From NCBI GenBank assembly GCA_963812075.1, contig CAWETN010000008.1, forward strand, positions 310,001-374,000: a stretch of 64,000 nucleotides of DNA. Direction: 5' to 3'. This DNA comes from JAMXLO01 sp963812075. GTDB lineage: Bacteria > Pseudomonadota > Alphaproteobacteria > Acetobacterales > Acetobacteraceae. Positions 8,529 through 15,662 of this stretch are shown here, in pieces (positions within the stretch are counted from its first letter, which is position 1; each line of letters opens with the position of its first letter). The notes beneath the pieces are model-generated. The model was not told the origin of the DNA and ran no database searches. It saw only the letters and a program-made list of their open reading frames with translations. Both the position numbers and the translations under genes were made by a program.

Positions 8529-9404
8529 TCATCCTCCCTGTGGGAGCACCAGTATGTCGCGGTGACCAACGGTTATGGCAAGCCTGCCGCGCAGCGCCTG
8601 GCGAAGCCGCGCTTCCTGCCACGCGGTGATGGCCTCGGCGCGCGACGGCTGCGCGCGGCGTGCGGCGTCGGCCGCGCCATCGATCAACGCGCGCTGCATG
8701 CGGAGCGCGCGACGCGGGATGTGCCAGTCGGACGGTGCGGACGTGCCCGTGGCGAGGGCATGCGGTGCAGCAGTGCCGAGTGCCGGACCGAATCCTTTGT
8801 CGCGCCGCATGTCGCGCCGGAAAGCCGTGCGAACCAGCGCATCGTATGGATGGTGCGGTCGCCAGACATCGCGACCGTCGGCGGTGAGGCAGGCGAGGAA
8901 CGGCACCGCCAGCGTCTTGCGCAGCCCGGCAAGCCAAGCTGCCGACACCAGATCGAGCAGCGCCGAGCAGATGACCGCATCCACCGCCGGTTGCTTCCCA
9001 TCGTCATTGCCGGGCCGACCCGGGCCCGGCAATGACGACAGAGGCAGCGGCCGCGCAATGTCGCCCAGCACAGCCCGCACGCGCCACAGGCCCTGCGGCG
9101 TCGTCACCAGCAACTCGTCGTCCTGCGCCGTCGCCGCATAGTGCCGCGCCCGCGCCCATGAGGCGGTGCGCCCGAATGCCTCGTCGAGCAGCGCGGGATC
9201 GCTGTCCAGCAGGATCCAGTCCTGACCGCGTCCAACGATAGGCGCCAGGAAGCGGAACATGCTGCCGGTACCGGCGCCCAGGTCCAGCAGTCGTGGCCGG
9301 CGCGGCAGACGATCCGCCAGACGCCGCGCCAGCGCGACGCTGCGTGCTGCATGATCGAAAGGTTCGCGCAGCGCGAGCCAGTCGGCCGCGAACCGCTCGG
9401 TCAC
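8529..9404 (-). CDS. Class I SAM-dependent methyltransferase of the pterin-like operon
   Basis: A 291-residue methyltransferase. The start is a GTG at 9404, which overlaps the glycosyltransferase stop as GTGA. Motif I is LLDLGAGTGSMFRFL (Asp41, Gly43, Gly45, Gly47), followed by the acidic WILLDSDPALL strand end. A perfect REP-like inverted repeat (9001-9038) lies in-frame and adds a proline/glycine-rich loop, SSLPGPGRPGNDD, in the middle of the domain. Neighbours are a GT4 glycosyltransferase upstream and otnK downstream. The methyl acceptor is unknown; a small molecule made by the operon is the obvious guess. Confidence 0.75.
   Translation of the reverse strand: MTERFAADWLALREPFDHAARSVALARRLADRLPRRPRLLDLGAGTGSMFRFLAPIVGRGQDWILLDSDPALLDEAFGRTASWARARHYAATAQDDELLVTTPQGLWRVRAVLGDIARPLPLSSLPGPGRPGNDDGKQPAVDAVICSALLDLVSAAWLAGLRKTLAVPFLACLTADGRDVWRPHHPYDALVRTAFRRDMRRDKGFGPALGTAAPHALATGTSAPSDWHIPRRALRMQRALIDGAADAARRAQPSRAEAITAWQEARLRQALRGRLAITVGHRDILVLPQGG
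9001..9038. repeat. REP-like perfect palindrome inside a coding sequence
   Basis: TCGTCATTGCCGGGCC, a six-base spacer GACCCG, and its exact reverse complement. It is a different sub-type from the palindrome at 4471-4560 but shares the terminal GTCATTGC/GCAATGAC. It is read through in-frame by the methyltransferase gene on the minus strand. Confidence 0.8.
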
Positions 9405-10438
9405 TCCGCCAGTGCCTGGGCGAATTCGCGCGCCTGCGTACGCCAGTCGGGCAGCGTCTGTCCGACCTGCCATGCCGCGTCAGCCATCTCGCGACGGAGC
9501 CCGGTGCCGAAGATCAGCCGCCGCAGCGCTTTCGACAGGTTGGTGTGATCGCCCACCGGACATACCACGCCGGACTCCGGCGTGATCAGCTTGCCGGCAG
9601 CACCACCGGCGGTCACCACGGCCGGCACGCCGCGCTTCAGCGCCTCGGCGATCGCCATGCCATAGCCTTCCCAGTGGGTCGCGAGCGCGAACAGGTCGGC
9701 CTGCTGCCACAGCGCCTCGAGCGCATCGCCGGTCACCTCGCCCGCGAATTCCACGCGGCGCGCGATCCCCAGCGCATCGGCCAACGCGGCAAGCGCGTGC
9801 GCATGCACCGGGTCACGATCCGGCGAACCGGCGATGGTGAGGCGCCAGTCGAGATCGAACAGCCGAACCAGCGCGCGCAGCAGCAGATCATGTCCCTTGC
9901 GCGGCACCAGCGTGCCGATCGAGACGATATGGCACGTCGGGCCACCCGATCCCGGGCTGCGCGGCGCATCGTCGGTGCCGGGCACGACGACACGAATTCG
10001 ATCGCGCTCGACGCCGAACTCGCCCGCGAGCTGCGACGCCGTCGGTTCGCTGGTCACGATGAGTTGCGGGAGCGCTGCGAACAGGCGCCTTTCGGTTCGC
10101 AGCAACGCCGCGCGCTCAGGTTCCCCCAATCCGGTCTCGAACGAAGTCGGATGATGGATCAATGCCACGGCGCGGCGGGCCGCCAGTTCATCGGCCAAGT
10201 CGGCAAAGGCCGGCAGGGCGAGCCCATCGATGATCGGCCGCCAGGACACTCCTATTGCGTTCCACGCCGCGCGGGCAGCATCGCGTGCCGCTTCGTCCGC
10301 CAGCGGGTACGTGCCCGCCAGCTCTGTCACCTGGACGCCATGGCCGCCTTCGCGCAGGCCCGCGACGATGCGTCGGTCGTATTCATAGCCGCCGGACACC
10401 GCGTCGAACGGCGCCGGCACGATCAGCGAGGCTTCCAT
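9401..10438 (-). CDS. GT4-family glycosyltransferase of the pterin-like operon
   Basis: A 345-residue GT-B retaining glycosyltransferase. The N-terminal acceptor domain begins LIVPAPFDAVSGGYEYDRR. The C-domain has IGTLVPRKGHDLLLRAL and the donor-binding ATHWEGYGMAIAEALKRG with the E-x7-E pattern of GT4 enzymes. The ATG at 10438 shares one base with the stop of the QueD-like gene (TGATG), so translation is coupled. It also couples to the methyltransferase by GTGA. No polysaccharide genes are nearby, which argues for glycosylation of a small molecule. Confidence 0.8.
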   Translation of the reverse strand: MEASLIVPAPFDAVSGGYEYDRRIVAGLREGGHGVQVTELAGTYPLADEAARDAARAAWNAIGVSWRPIIDGLALPAFADLADELAARRAVALIHHPTSFETGLGEPERAALLRTERRLFAALPQLIVTSEPTASQLAGEFGVERDRIRVVVPGTDDAPRSPGSGGPTCHIVSIGTLVPRKGHDLLLRALVRLFDLDWRLTIAGSPDRDPVHAHALAALADALGIARRVEFAGEVTGDALEALWQQADLFALATHWEGYGMAIAEALKRGVPAVVTAGGAAGKLITPESGVVCPVGDHTNLSKALRRLIFGTGLRREMADAAWQVGQTLPDWRTQAREFAQALAE

Positions 10439-10839
10439 CAGGCGATCGCAGCCTCGTACGCCGCCCACGCGTTCGGGCTCTCGCGCAGCAACACCTTGAG
10501 GCCGGTCACCGCGCGGCCGCCATCGCCCAGCCGTCCGTCACGACAAGCGGCGGCGAGCAGGCCATGGATGTGGAAGGCCACCTGCTCGGTCGTCGTGTTG
10601 ACGCCGCCGAACACCGGATTGTCGTCGAGGTTGCTGTAGTCGAGCGCATCCAGTACGAGGCGCAGCTCAGTCTTCGCCAGGCCGATGTCCACCAGCAGCT
10701 GGTGGTGGTCGAGCTTCGGTGCGCGGAACTCCGCCTCTACCGCGAAGGTGGCACCGTGCAGCTTCTGCGCGGGGCCGAACTCCGCGCCGCGGAAGCTGTG
10801 GGCGATCATGATGTGGTCGCAGACGGTAAGGCTGAACAT
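10438..10839 (-). CDS. 6-pyruvoyl-tetrahydropterin synthase/QueD-like protein with degenerate active site
   Basis: A 133-residue protein of the PTPS/QueD fold, recognisable by IAHSFRG, the KLHGATFAVEAEF strand, VVDIG-like LLVDIGLAK, LDYSNLDDNPVF and NTTTEQVAFHI. Compared with QueD, the catalytic Cys position before the HGH motif is not Cys (GPAQKLHG). The second His of HGH is Ala, and the LDH catalytic pair reads LDY. One zinc His (His14) and His28 remain. Normal QueD or PTPS chemistry is therefore doubtful. The start directly abuts the stop of the dehydrogenase gene, with no spacer. Confidence 0.78.
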   Translation of the reverse strand: MFSLTVCDHIMIAHSFRGAEFGPAQKLHGATFAVEAEFRAPKLDHHQLLVDIGLAKTELRLVLDALDYSNLDDNPVFGGVNTTTEQVAFHIHGLLAAACRDGRLGDGGRAVTGLKVLLRESPNAWAAYEAAIA

Positions 10840-11790
10840 TCACTCGGTCCCATAGGTGATGACATGGCACAGGCCGCCCGGTGCGAGGATGCGCGGCATG
10901 GCCTCCGGCATATCCTCAAATCGTGTTGGCCCGTCCAGCAGCGCGTCGTAGCGTGCATCGTCCAGCAGTTCGAGGGCGATGGCCAGACGTTCGGCGTGAC
11001 TGCGCCGTCCGCGCATCGGCGTTGCGACCGCGCCCACCTGTGTCGCGACCAGACGCAGGCGCCGGGAATGAAACGCTTCACCGAGTGGCACGGTAGGCGC
11101 CGCGTCGCCATACCAGCTTGCCTCAACGATGCGCGCCTCGAAGGCGGCGCGATCAAGGGCCAGACGCAGCCCGGCTTCGCTCGCCGACGCGTGCACGATC
11201 AGCTCCTGATCGCCCGGCGCCGCGTCGGGGAAGGCGAAATCGCAGCCGAATTGCCGTGCCAGCGCTGCGCGCGCCGGATTGGTGTCCACCACGGTGACCT
11301 GTGCCGCCGGGATGCGCGCCAGCAGCGAGGCTGCCAGCAGGCCGACGACACCGGCGCCGATCACCAGCACGCGCTCCGCCGGAAGCGGCGCTGCATCCCA
11401 GGCGAGATTGAGCGCCGTCTCCATGTTGGCCGCCAGCACCGCGCGTTGCGTCGGCACGCCACCAGGAACCGGAATGCACATGTTGGCGGGCGCCCGGAAG
11501 CTATCCTGGTGCGGATGCAGCACGAAGACGCGCTGCCCGTCCACCACGCCTACGGCGCTGTAGCCGTATTTCACCGGAAACGGAAAATCGCCGCCCATCA
11601 GCGGCGCGCGCATTGCGGCGTGCTGGCTGTCCGGGACGCGCCCGGCGAACACCAGCGCCTCGGTGCCGCGCGAGACGCCGCTCGCCAGCGTTCGTACGAG
11701 CATTTGGCCGGCATCGTGCGGCGGCAATGGTTCGGCGCGCATCTCGCCGCGGCCCGGCGCCACGGTCCAGAACGCGCGCGCCTCCGTCAT
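10840..11790 (-). CDS. Medium-chain (zinc-type) alcohol dehydrogenase-like oxidoreductase
   Basis: A 316-residue MDR-superfamily dehydrogenase. The N-terminal GroES-like part contains SGVSRGTEALVFAGRVP, where the usual catalytic-zinc Cys is Ser, as in BchC-like members. The nucleotide-binding fold has VLVIGAGVVGLLAASLL with VVDTN at the second strand end. ATG 11790 overlaps the RibD-like stop as ATGA. The reaction is unknown; by context it would oxidise or reduce a pterin- or pyrimidine-derived intermediate. Confidence 0.78.
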   Translation of the reverse strand: MTEARAFWTVAPGRGEMRAEPLPPHDAGQMLVRTLASGVSRGTEALVFAGRVPDSQHAAMRAPLMGGDFPFPVKYGYSAVGVVDGQRVFVLHPHQDSFRAPANMCIPVPGGVPTQRAVLAANMETALNLAWDAAPLPAERVLVIGAGVVGLLAASLLARIPAAQVTVVDTNPARAALARQFGCDFAFPDAAPGDQELIVHASASEAGLRLALDRAAFEARIVEASWYGDAAPTVPLGEAFHSRRLRLVATQVGAVATPMRGRRSHAERLAIALELLDDARYDALLDGPTRFEDMPEAMPRILAPGGLCHVITYGTE

Positions 11791-12542
11791 GCGGGGGGGC
11801 GGGCGCGCGACAGCGGGATGTCCACCAGCAGGTCGGCACCCATCCGGTGCACCGACCAATCGAAGCGCAGCACGTCGTTCAGCGTCGCAGTCTCGGGCAA
11901 CGTGAACGCGGGGATGCCGGAGCCGATCACCAGCGGCGCGATCGTCACATGCAGCCGGTCCAGCGCGCCGGCGGCCAGGAAGCGCGACACGGTGATGCCG
12001 CCGCCTTCAACGAAGATCCGGCGGAGCCCGCGCCTGGCAAGCACGGCGAGCAGCGCCACGACGTCGAGCCCCTGTCCGGCGCGCGGCAACCGCAGCACCG
12101 GGGCATGGCCGATGCAGTCTTCGCCCCCGACATCCTGGGCGCACAGCAGCAGCGTCGCCGGCCCCTCGCGGAACACGCGGTAGTCGCCGTGCAGCCTGCG
12201 GTTGGTGTCCAGCACCACGCGCACCGGCGACGGACCTTCGACCTCGCGCGTGGTGAGCTGCGGGTCATCCGCACGCACCGTGCCGGCACCGATCACCAGC
12301 GCATCCGACAGCGCGCGCAGCCGGTGGGTATGGATGATGTCCTCCTGCCCGCTGATCCATTGCGACGCGCCCGAAGCGGTCGCGATGCGCCCATCGAGCG
12401 ACTGGGCGATCCGGCCGATGACGAAGCAGCCGTCGGGCGCTGTGGGCGGATCGAGCAGCGGACCGTAGAGCGCCGACAAGCCGGCATCGGCCGGAGAGCG
12501 ACACAGCAGGCGGCGCCATGTCTCCGGGGGCAGCGCGGTCAT
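11787..12542 (-). CDS. RibD C-terminal-type reductase (dihydrofolate-reductase fold)
   Basis: A 251-residue reductase matching the reductase half of RibD: GRIAQSLDGRIAT, then LSDALVIGAGTVRADDPQLT, PVRVVLDTNRRL and the nucleotide-binding RIFVEGGGITVSRFL. No deaminase domain is present. About 35 extra residues precede the fold. In riboflavin synthesis this domain reduces a ribosyl-aminopyrimidine with NADPH. Here it heads a seven-gene operon with QueD-like, glycosyltransferase and methyltransferase genes but no other rib gene, so it likely serves a different pathway. Confidence 0.8.
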   Translation of the reverse strand: MTALPPETWRRLLCRSPADAGLSALYGPLLDPPTAPDGCFVIGRIAQSLDGRIATASGASQWISGQEDIIHTHRLRALSDALVIGAGTVRADDPQLTTREVEGPSPVRVVLDTNRRLHGDYRVFREGPATLLLCAQDVGGEDCIGHAPVLRLPRAGQGLDVVALLAVLARRGLRRIFVEGGGITVSRFLAAGALDRLHVTIAPLVIGSGIPAFTLPETATLNDVLRFDWSVHRMGADLLVDIPLSRARPPA

Positions 12543-12849
12543 CCGGCGGACGTATCACGGCGGCTGCGGGTTCCCAACCCCGAGCGTCGACGGCAGCGGG
12601 ACCACCCACACACGACCTCGTGCGCTGGCGACCCATCGCCCCCCGCAGGTCTGCGCGATGCGGAGCCGCGCACCTTCCGCATGCCCGGCCCCGCACCCGG
12701 CGGGGGAGCCGGGATGTCCGCGGCTCGCCCTCTGGTCGGCATCCTGCAGCTGACCTAATTTGCCGCCGAGCCTGCGGCAGCGCAGGCAAATGGCTTGCGC
12801 AGGCCGCAAGGCTTGGCCCATCGGCGCATCGTAGCACGGAGAACGCCGC
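12543..12849. other. 307-base divergent intergenic region
   Basis: Separates the RibD-headed operon (minus) from the acyl-CoA dehydrogenase pair (plus) and must hold both promoters. I see no convincing -35/-10 pair and no gene. A short perfect stem, GCCTGCG / CGCAGGC, lies near 12769-12786. Confidence 0.4.
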
Positions 12850-13965
12850 ATGCAGTTCAGCTTCACTAGCGAGCAGGAAGAGTTCCGGTCGGTGCTGCGC
12901 CGTTTCCTCGAGGAGAAGTCACCCACCACGGTGGTGCGGCGGCTGATGGAGACCGAAGCCGGCTGGGATCGCGCAGGCTGGCAGGAGCTGAACCAGCAGC
13001 TCGGGCTGACGGCGGTACACATCCCGGAAGCCTATGGCGGCCAAGGCTTCGGCTTCGTCGAACTCGGCATCGTGCTGGAGGAGATGGGCCGTGCGCTGTT
13101 GTGCGCGCCGTATTTCGGCTCGATCGCGCTGGCGGCGACGGCGATCATGAATGCCGGGACCGAGGCGCAGAAACGCGCTCTGCTGCCGGACATCGCCGCT
13201 GGCGACACCGTTGCCACTCTGGCGTTCACCGAACCGAACGGACGCTGGGATGCCGAGGGTATCGAGATGGCCGCGACGCGGGCGGGGGAGAAATACCGGC
13301 TGAATGGGGTGAAGAGCTTCGTGCTCGACGGCCACACCGCCGACCTGATCGTCGTGGTGGCGCAGGGCGAGAAGGGCCTGTCGTTCTTCACCGTATCGGG
13401 CGCCGCGCCCGGCCTGACGCGTCGCGCTCTCAAGGCAATGGACCCGACGCGCAAGCTGGCGCGCCTGGAGTTCAATGGCGTCGAGGCGGCGCTGCTGGGC
13501 GAGGAAGGCGGCGGCTCGGCACCGTTCGCGCGCACCATGACGCAGGCGGCGGTGTGCCTGGCGAACGAGATGGTGGGCGGTGCGGAGCGGCTGCGGCTGT
13601 CGGCGCTGGACTACGCCAACCTGCGGGTGCAGTTCGGCCGCACGATCGCCTCGTTCCAGACGATGAAGCACAAGCAGGCCGACATGTTGTGCGACGTGGA
13701 GCTGGCGAAGTCGGCCGCCTATACCGCGGCGCAGGCAGCGGCCGAGGATGACGCAGAACTGCCGGCGATCGCCGCGCTGGCGAAAGCGTGCGCGGCGGAC
13801 GCGTATATGCAGACAGCGATACACACAATCCAGATCCACGGCGGCATCGGCTTCACCTGGGACAACGACACGCATCTGTGGTTCAAGCGCGCCAAGAGCT
13901 CCGAGGTGTTCCTTGGCGATCCGACCTATCATCGCGAGCTGATGATGCGGGCGTGGAGCGTATGA
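12850..13965 (+). CDS. Acyl-CoA dehydrogenase (smaller subunit of a pair)
   Basis: A 371-residue FAD-dependent acyl-CoA dehydrogenase for alpha,beta-desaturation of an acyl-CoA thioester. Visible are the TALAFTEPNGRWD substrate/flavin loop in the middle domain, QFGRTIASFQTMKHKQADM, and the C-terminal IHGGIGFTWDNDTHLWFKRA helix. Its stop overlaps the next acyl-CoA dehydrogenase as ATGA. Adjacent pairs of about 370 and 420 residues often form heteromeric dehydrogenases for bulky substrates. The electron acceptor chain (ETF-quinone oxidoreductase) is encoded near 18.7 kb. The substrate is unknown. Confidence 0.85.
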   Translation: MQFSFTSEQEEFRSVLRRFLEEKSPTTVVRRLMETEAGWDRAGWQELNQQLGLTAVHIPEAYGGQGFGFVELGIVLEEMGRALLCAPYFGSIALAATAIMNAGTEAQKRALLPDIAAGDTVATLAFTEPNGRWDAEGIEMAATRAGEKYRLNGVKSFVLDGHTADLIVVVAQGEKGLSFFTVSGAAPGLTRRALKAMDPTRKLARLEFNGVEAALLGEEGGGSAPFARTMTQAAVCLANEMVGGAERLRLSALDYANLRVQFGRTIASFQTMKHKQADMLCDVELAKSAAYTAAQAAAEDDAELPAIAALAKACAADAYMQTAIHTIQIHGGIGFTWDNDTHLWFKRAKSSEVFLGDPTYHRELMMRAWSV

Positions 13966-15224
13966 CGATGACCGAACTTACCGAAGCCGCGGTCCGCGCC
14001 GAGGTGCGCGGTTGGCTCGAGGCGAACTGGAGCCCCGACCGCGGCCTGATCGAATGGCGCAACATGCTGATCGACAGCGGCTGGGGCGTGCCGTCCTGGC
14101 CGAAGGACTGGTATGGCCGCGAACTGCCGATGGCGCTCGAACGCGTGGTCGAGGAGGAGATGCGGCGCGTCGGCGCCGTGAGCGTGGCCAGGACCGGCAT
14201 CCGCCGGCTGGCCGCGGCGACGCTGCTGGTGCACGGGTCCGACGACCAGAAGCGGCGCTTCCTGCGCCGCAGCCTGACCGGCGAGGACACCTGGTGCCAG
14301 TTGTTCTCCGAGCCGGGATCCGGCTCCGACCTCGCAGGGGCGATGACGCGCGCCGAGTTCAAGGGCAACCGCTGGGTAATCAACGGCCAAAAGGTGTGGA
14401 CTACATCGGCGCACCACGCCGACTGGGGCCTGCTGCTGGCGCGCACCGATTGGGACAAGCCGAAGCACCAGGGGCTGTCGTATTTCGTGCTCGACATCCA
14501 TCAGCCGGGCGTCGAGGTGCGGCCGCTGCGGCAGATGAACGGGCATGCCTCGTTCAACCAGGTGTTCTTCACCGATGCCGAGGTGCCGCCGGAGAACCTG
14601 GTCTCCGCGGTGGGCCGCGGCTGGGCGGTGGCGACCACCACGCTGATGCACGAGCGGCGCGGCGCTGACGGGATCGGACGCTGGGGCCAGTCGTCCGATC
14701 GGCCGGGCCGCGTCTACGACGAGGAGCGGGCGGAGAACGCCACCGTCATGGAGCCATACAAGTGGTATCCACAGCGCGCCGGGCGAGTGGACCTTGTCGT
14801 CGAACGGGCGAAGGCGACCGGGCGCGCCGCCGATCCGGTGGTGCGCCAGGAGATCGCCAGGCTGCTGACCATGTCGAAGGCGGCGGAGTGGACCGCGCTG
14901 CGCGCGCGGGCGGCGCAGATGCAGGGGAAGCCGCAGGGGCCGGAGGGATCGCTGGGCAAGCTGGTGTCGAGCCACGTGGCGCGCGCCGCGGCGCGGGTGC
15001 ACACGCTGATCAGCGAGGCGGACGCCATGCTGACCGGCGAGGACAGTGCAATGGGTGGGGTGATCGCGGAGATCCTGGTGAGCGTACCGGCGGGCTCGAT
15101 CGCCGGCGGCACGGACGAGATCCAGCGCAACATCATCGCCGAGCGGGTGCTGGAGATGCCGAAGGAACCGCGCACCGATAATGACCGGCCATTCCGGGAC
15201 GTGCCAAAGAATATCGTGAGCTGA
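13962..15224 (+). CDS. Acyl-CoA dehydrogenase (larger subunit of a pair)
   Basis: A 420-residue acyl-CoA dehydrogenase. QLFSEPGSGSDLAG and WVINGQKVWTTSAHHADW are the classic middle-domain motifs. The C-terminus carries SIAGGTDEIQRNIIAERVLE, the site that positions substrate and adenine. The start at 13962 overlaps the previous stop; a second ATG lies six bases on. Translational coupling implies equal expression with the upstream subunit. Confidence 0.86.
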   Translation: MTMTELTEAAVRAEVRGWLEANWSPDRGLIEWRNMLIDSGWGVPSWPKDWYGRELPMALERVVEEEMRRVGAVSVARTGIRRLAAATLLVHGSDDQKRRFLRRSLTGEDTWCQLFSEPGSGSDLAGAMTRAEFKGNRWVINGQKVWTTSAHHADWGLLLARTDWDKPKHQGLSYFVLDIHQPGVEVRPLRQMNGHASFNQVFFTDAEVPPENLVSAVGRGWAVATTTLMHERRGADGIGRWGQSSDRPGRVYDEERAENATVMEPYKWYPQRAGRVDLVVERAKATGRAADPVVRQEIARLLTMSKAAEWTALRARAAQMQGKPQGPEGSLGKLVSSHVARAAARVHTLISEADAMLTGEDSAMGGVIAEILVSVPAGSIAGGTDEIQRNIIAERVLEMPKEPRTDNDRPFRDVPKNIVS

Positions 15225-15527
15225 TCAAGCTTACTGGATTGCCATAGATAGCTCCCGCGCAGTGCGCCGTGGGACCTGCCATGGGCAGCCCCTGCTGGCC
15301 TTCCTGCGGCTGGTCACCGCTCCCCGGGGTGCTCCGGCGCCCGCTGAGCATGGTGGAAGCCTGGAACCGGGTGGATGCCTGGCTGGGGGGCCCGGCGTGG
15401 GTTCCGGCGCCCACGCGTCACCACGCCGAGGTTCCAGCGCGGCTTCTTGATCGGGCACGGGGCTCGAACTGAACTCCACCGATGGCGACTTGCGCGAATC
15501 GCCGTGATGGGAATGGCACGGGGATCG
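15225..15527. other. 303-base intergenic region without a recognised gene
   Basis: A very GC-rich stretch between the acyl-CoA dehydrogenase pair and tRNA-Glu. Short frames exist but none has a ribosome site or family resemblance. No element recognised. Confidence 0.4.
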
Positions 15528-15603
15528 TGGCGTCCCGTACGGGATTCGAACCCGTGTTACCAACGTGAAAGGCTGGTGTCCTGGGCCTCTAGACGAACGG
15601 GAC
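15528..15603 (-). tRNA. tRNA-Glu(UUC)
   Basis: A 76-base cloverleaf read on the minus strand: acceptor GTCCCGT pairs with ACGGGAC, followed by discriminator G and encoded CCA. The anticodon stem CCAGC/GTTGG encloses CTTTCAC, giving anticodon UUC. The T-arm is ACGGG-TTCGAAT-CCCGT. Confidence 0.95.
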
Positions 15604-15662
15604 GGACAGCGCTTCGGGTCAGGCCCGAGGGCAGCGGTGGGTAGCGGAGGGTCCGACCAGGG

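Noticed and set aside
12769..12786. GCCTGCG/CGCAGGC stem upstream of the acyl-CoA dehydrogenase genes as a terminator
   Set aside because: Short, without a T-tract, and both neighbouring operons point away from it.
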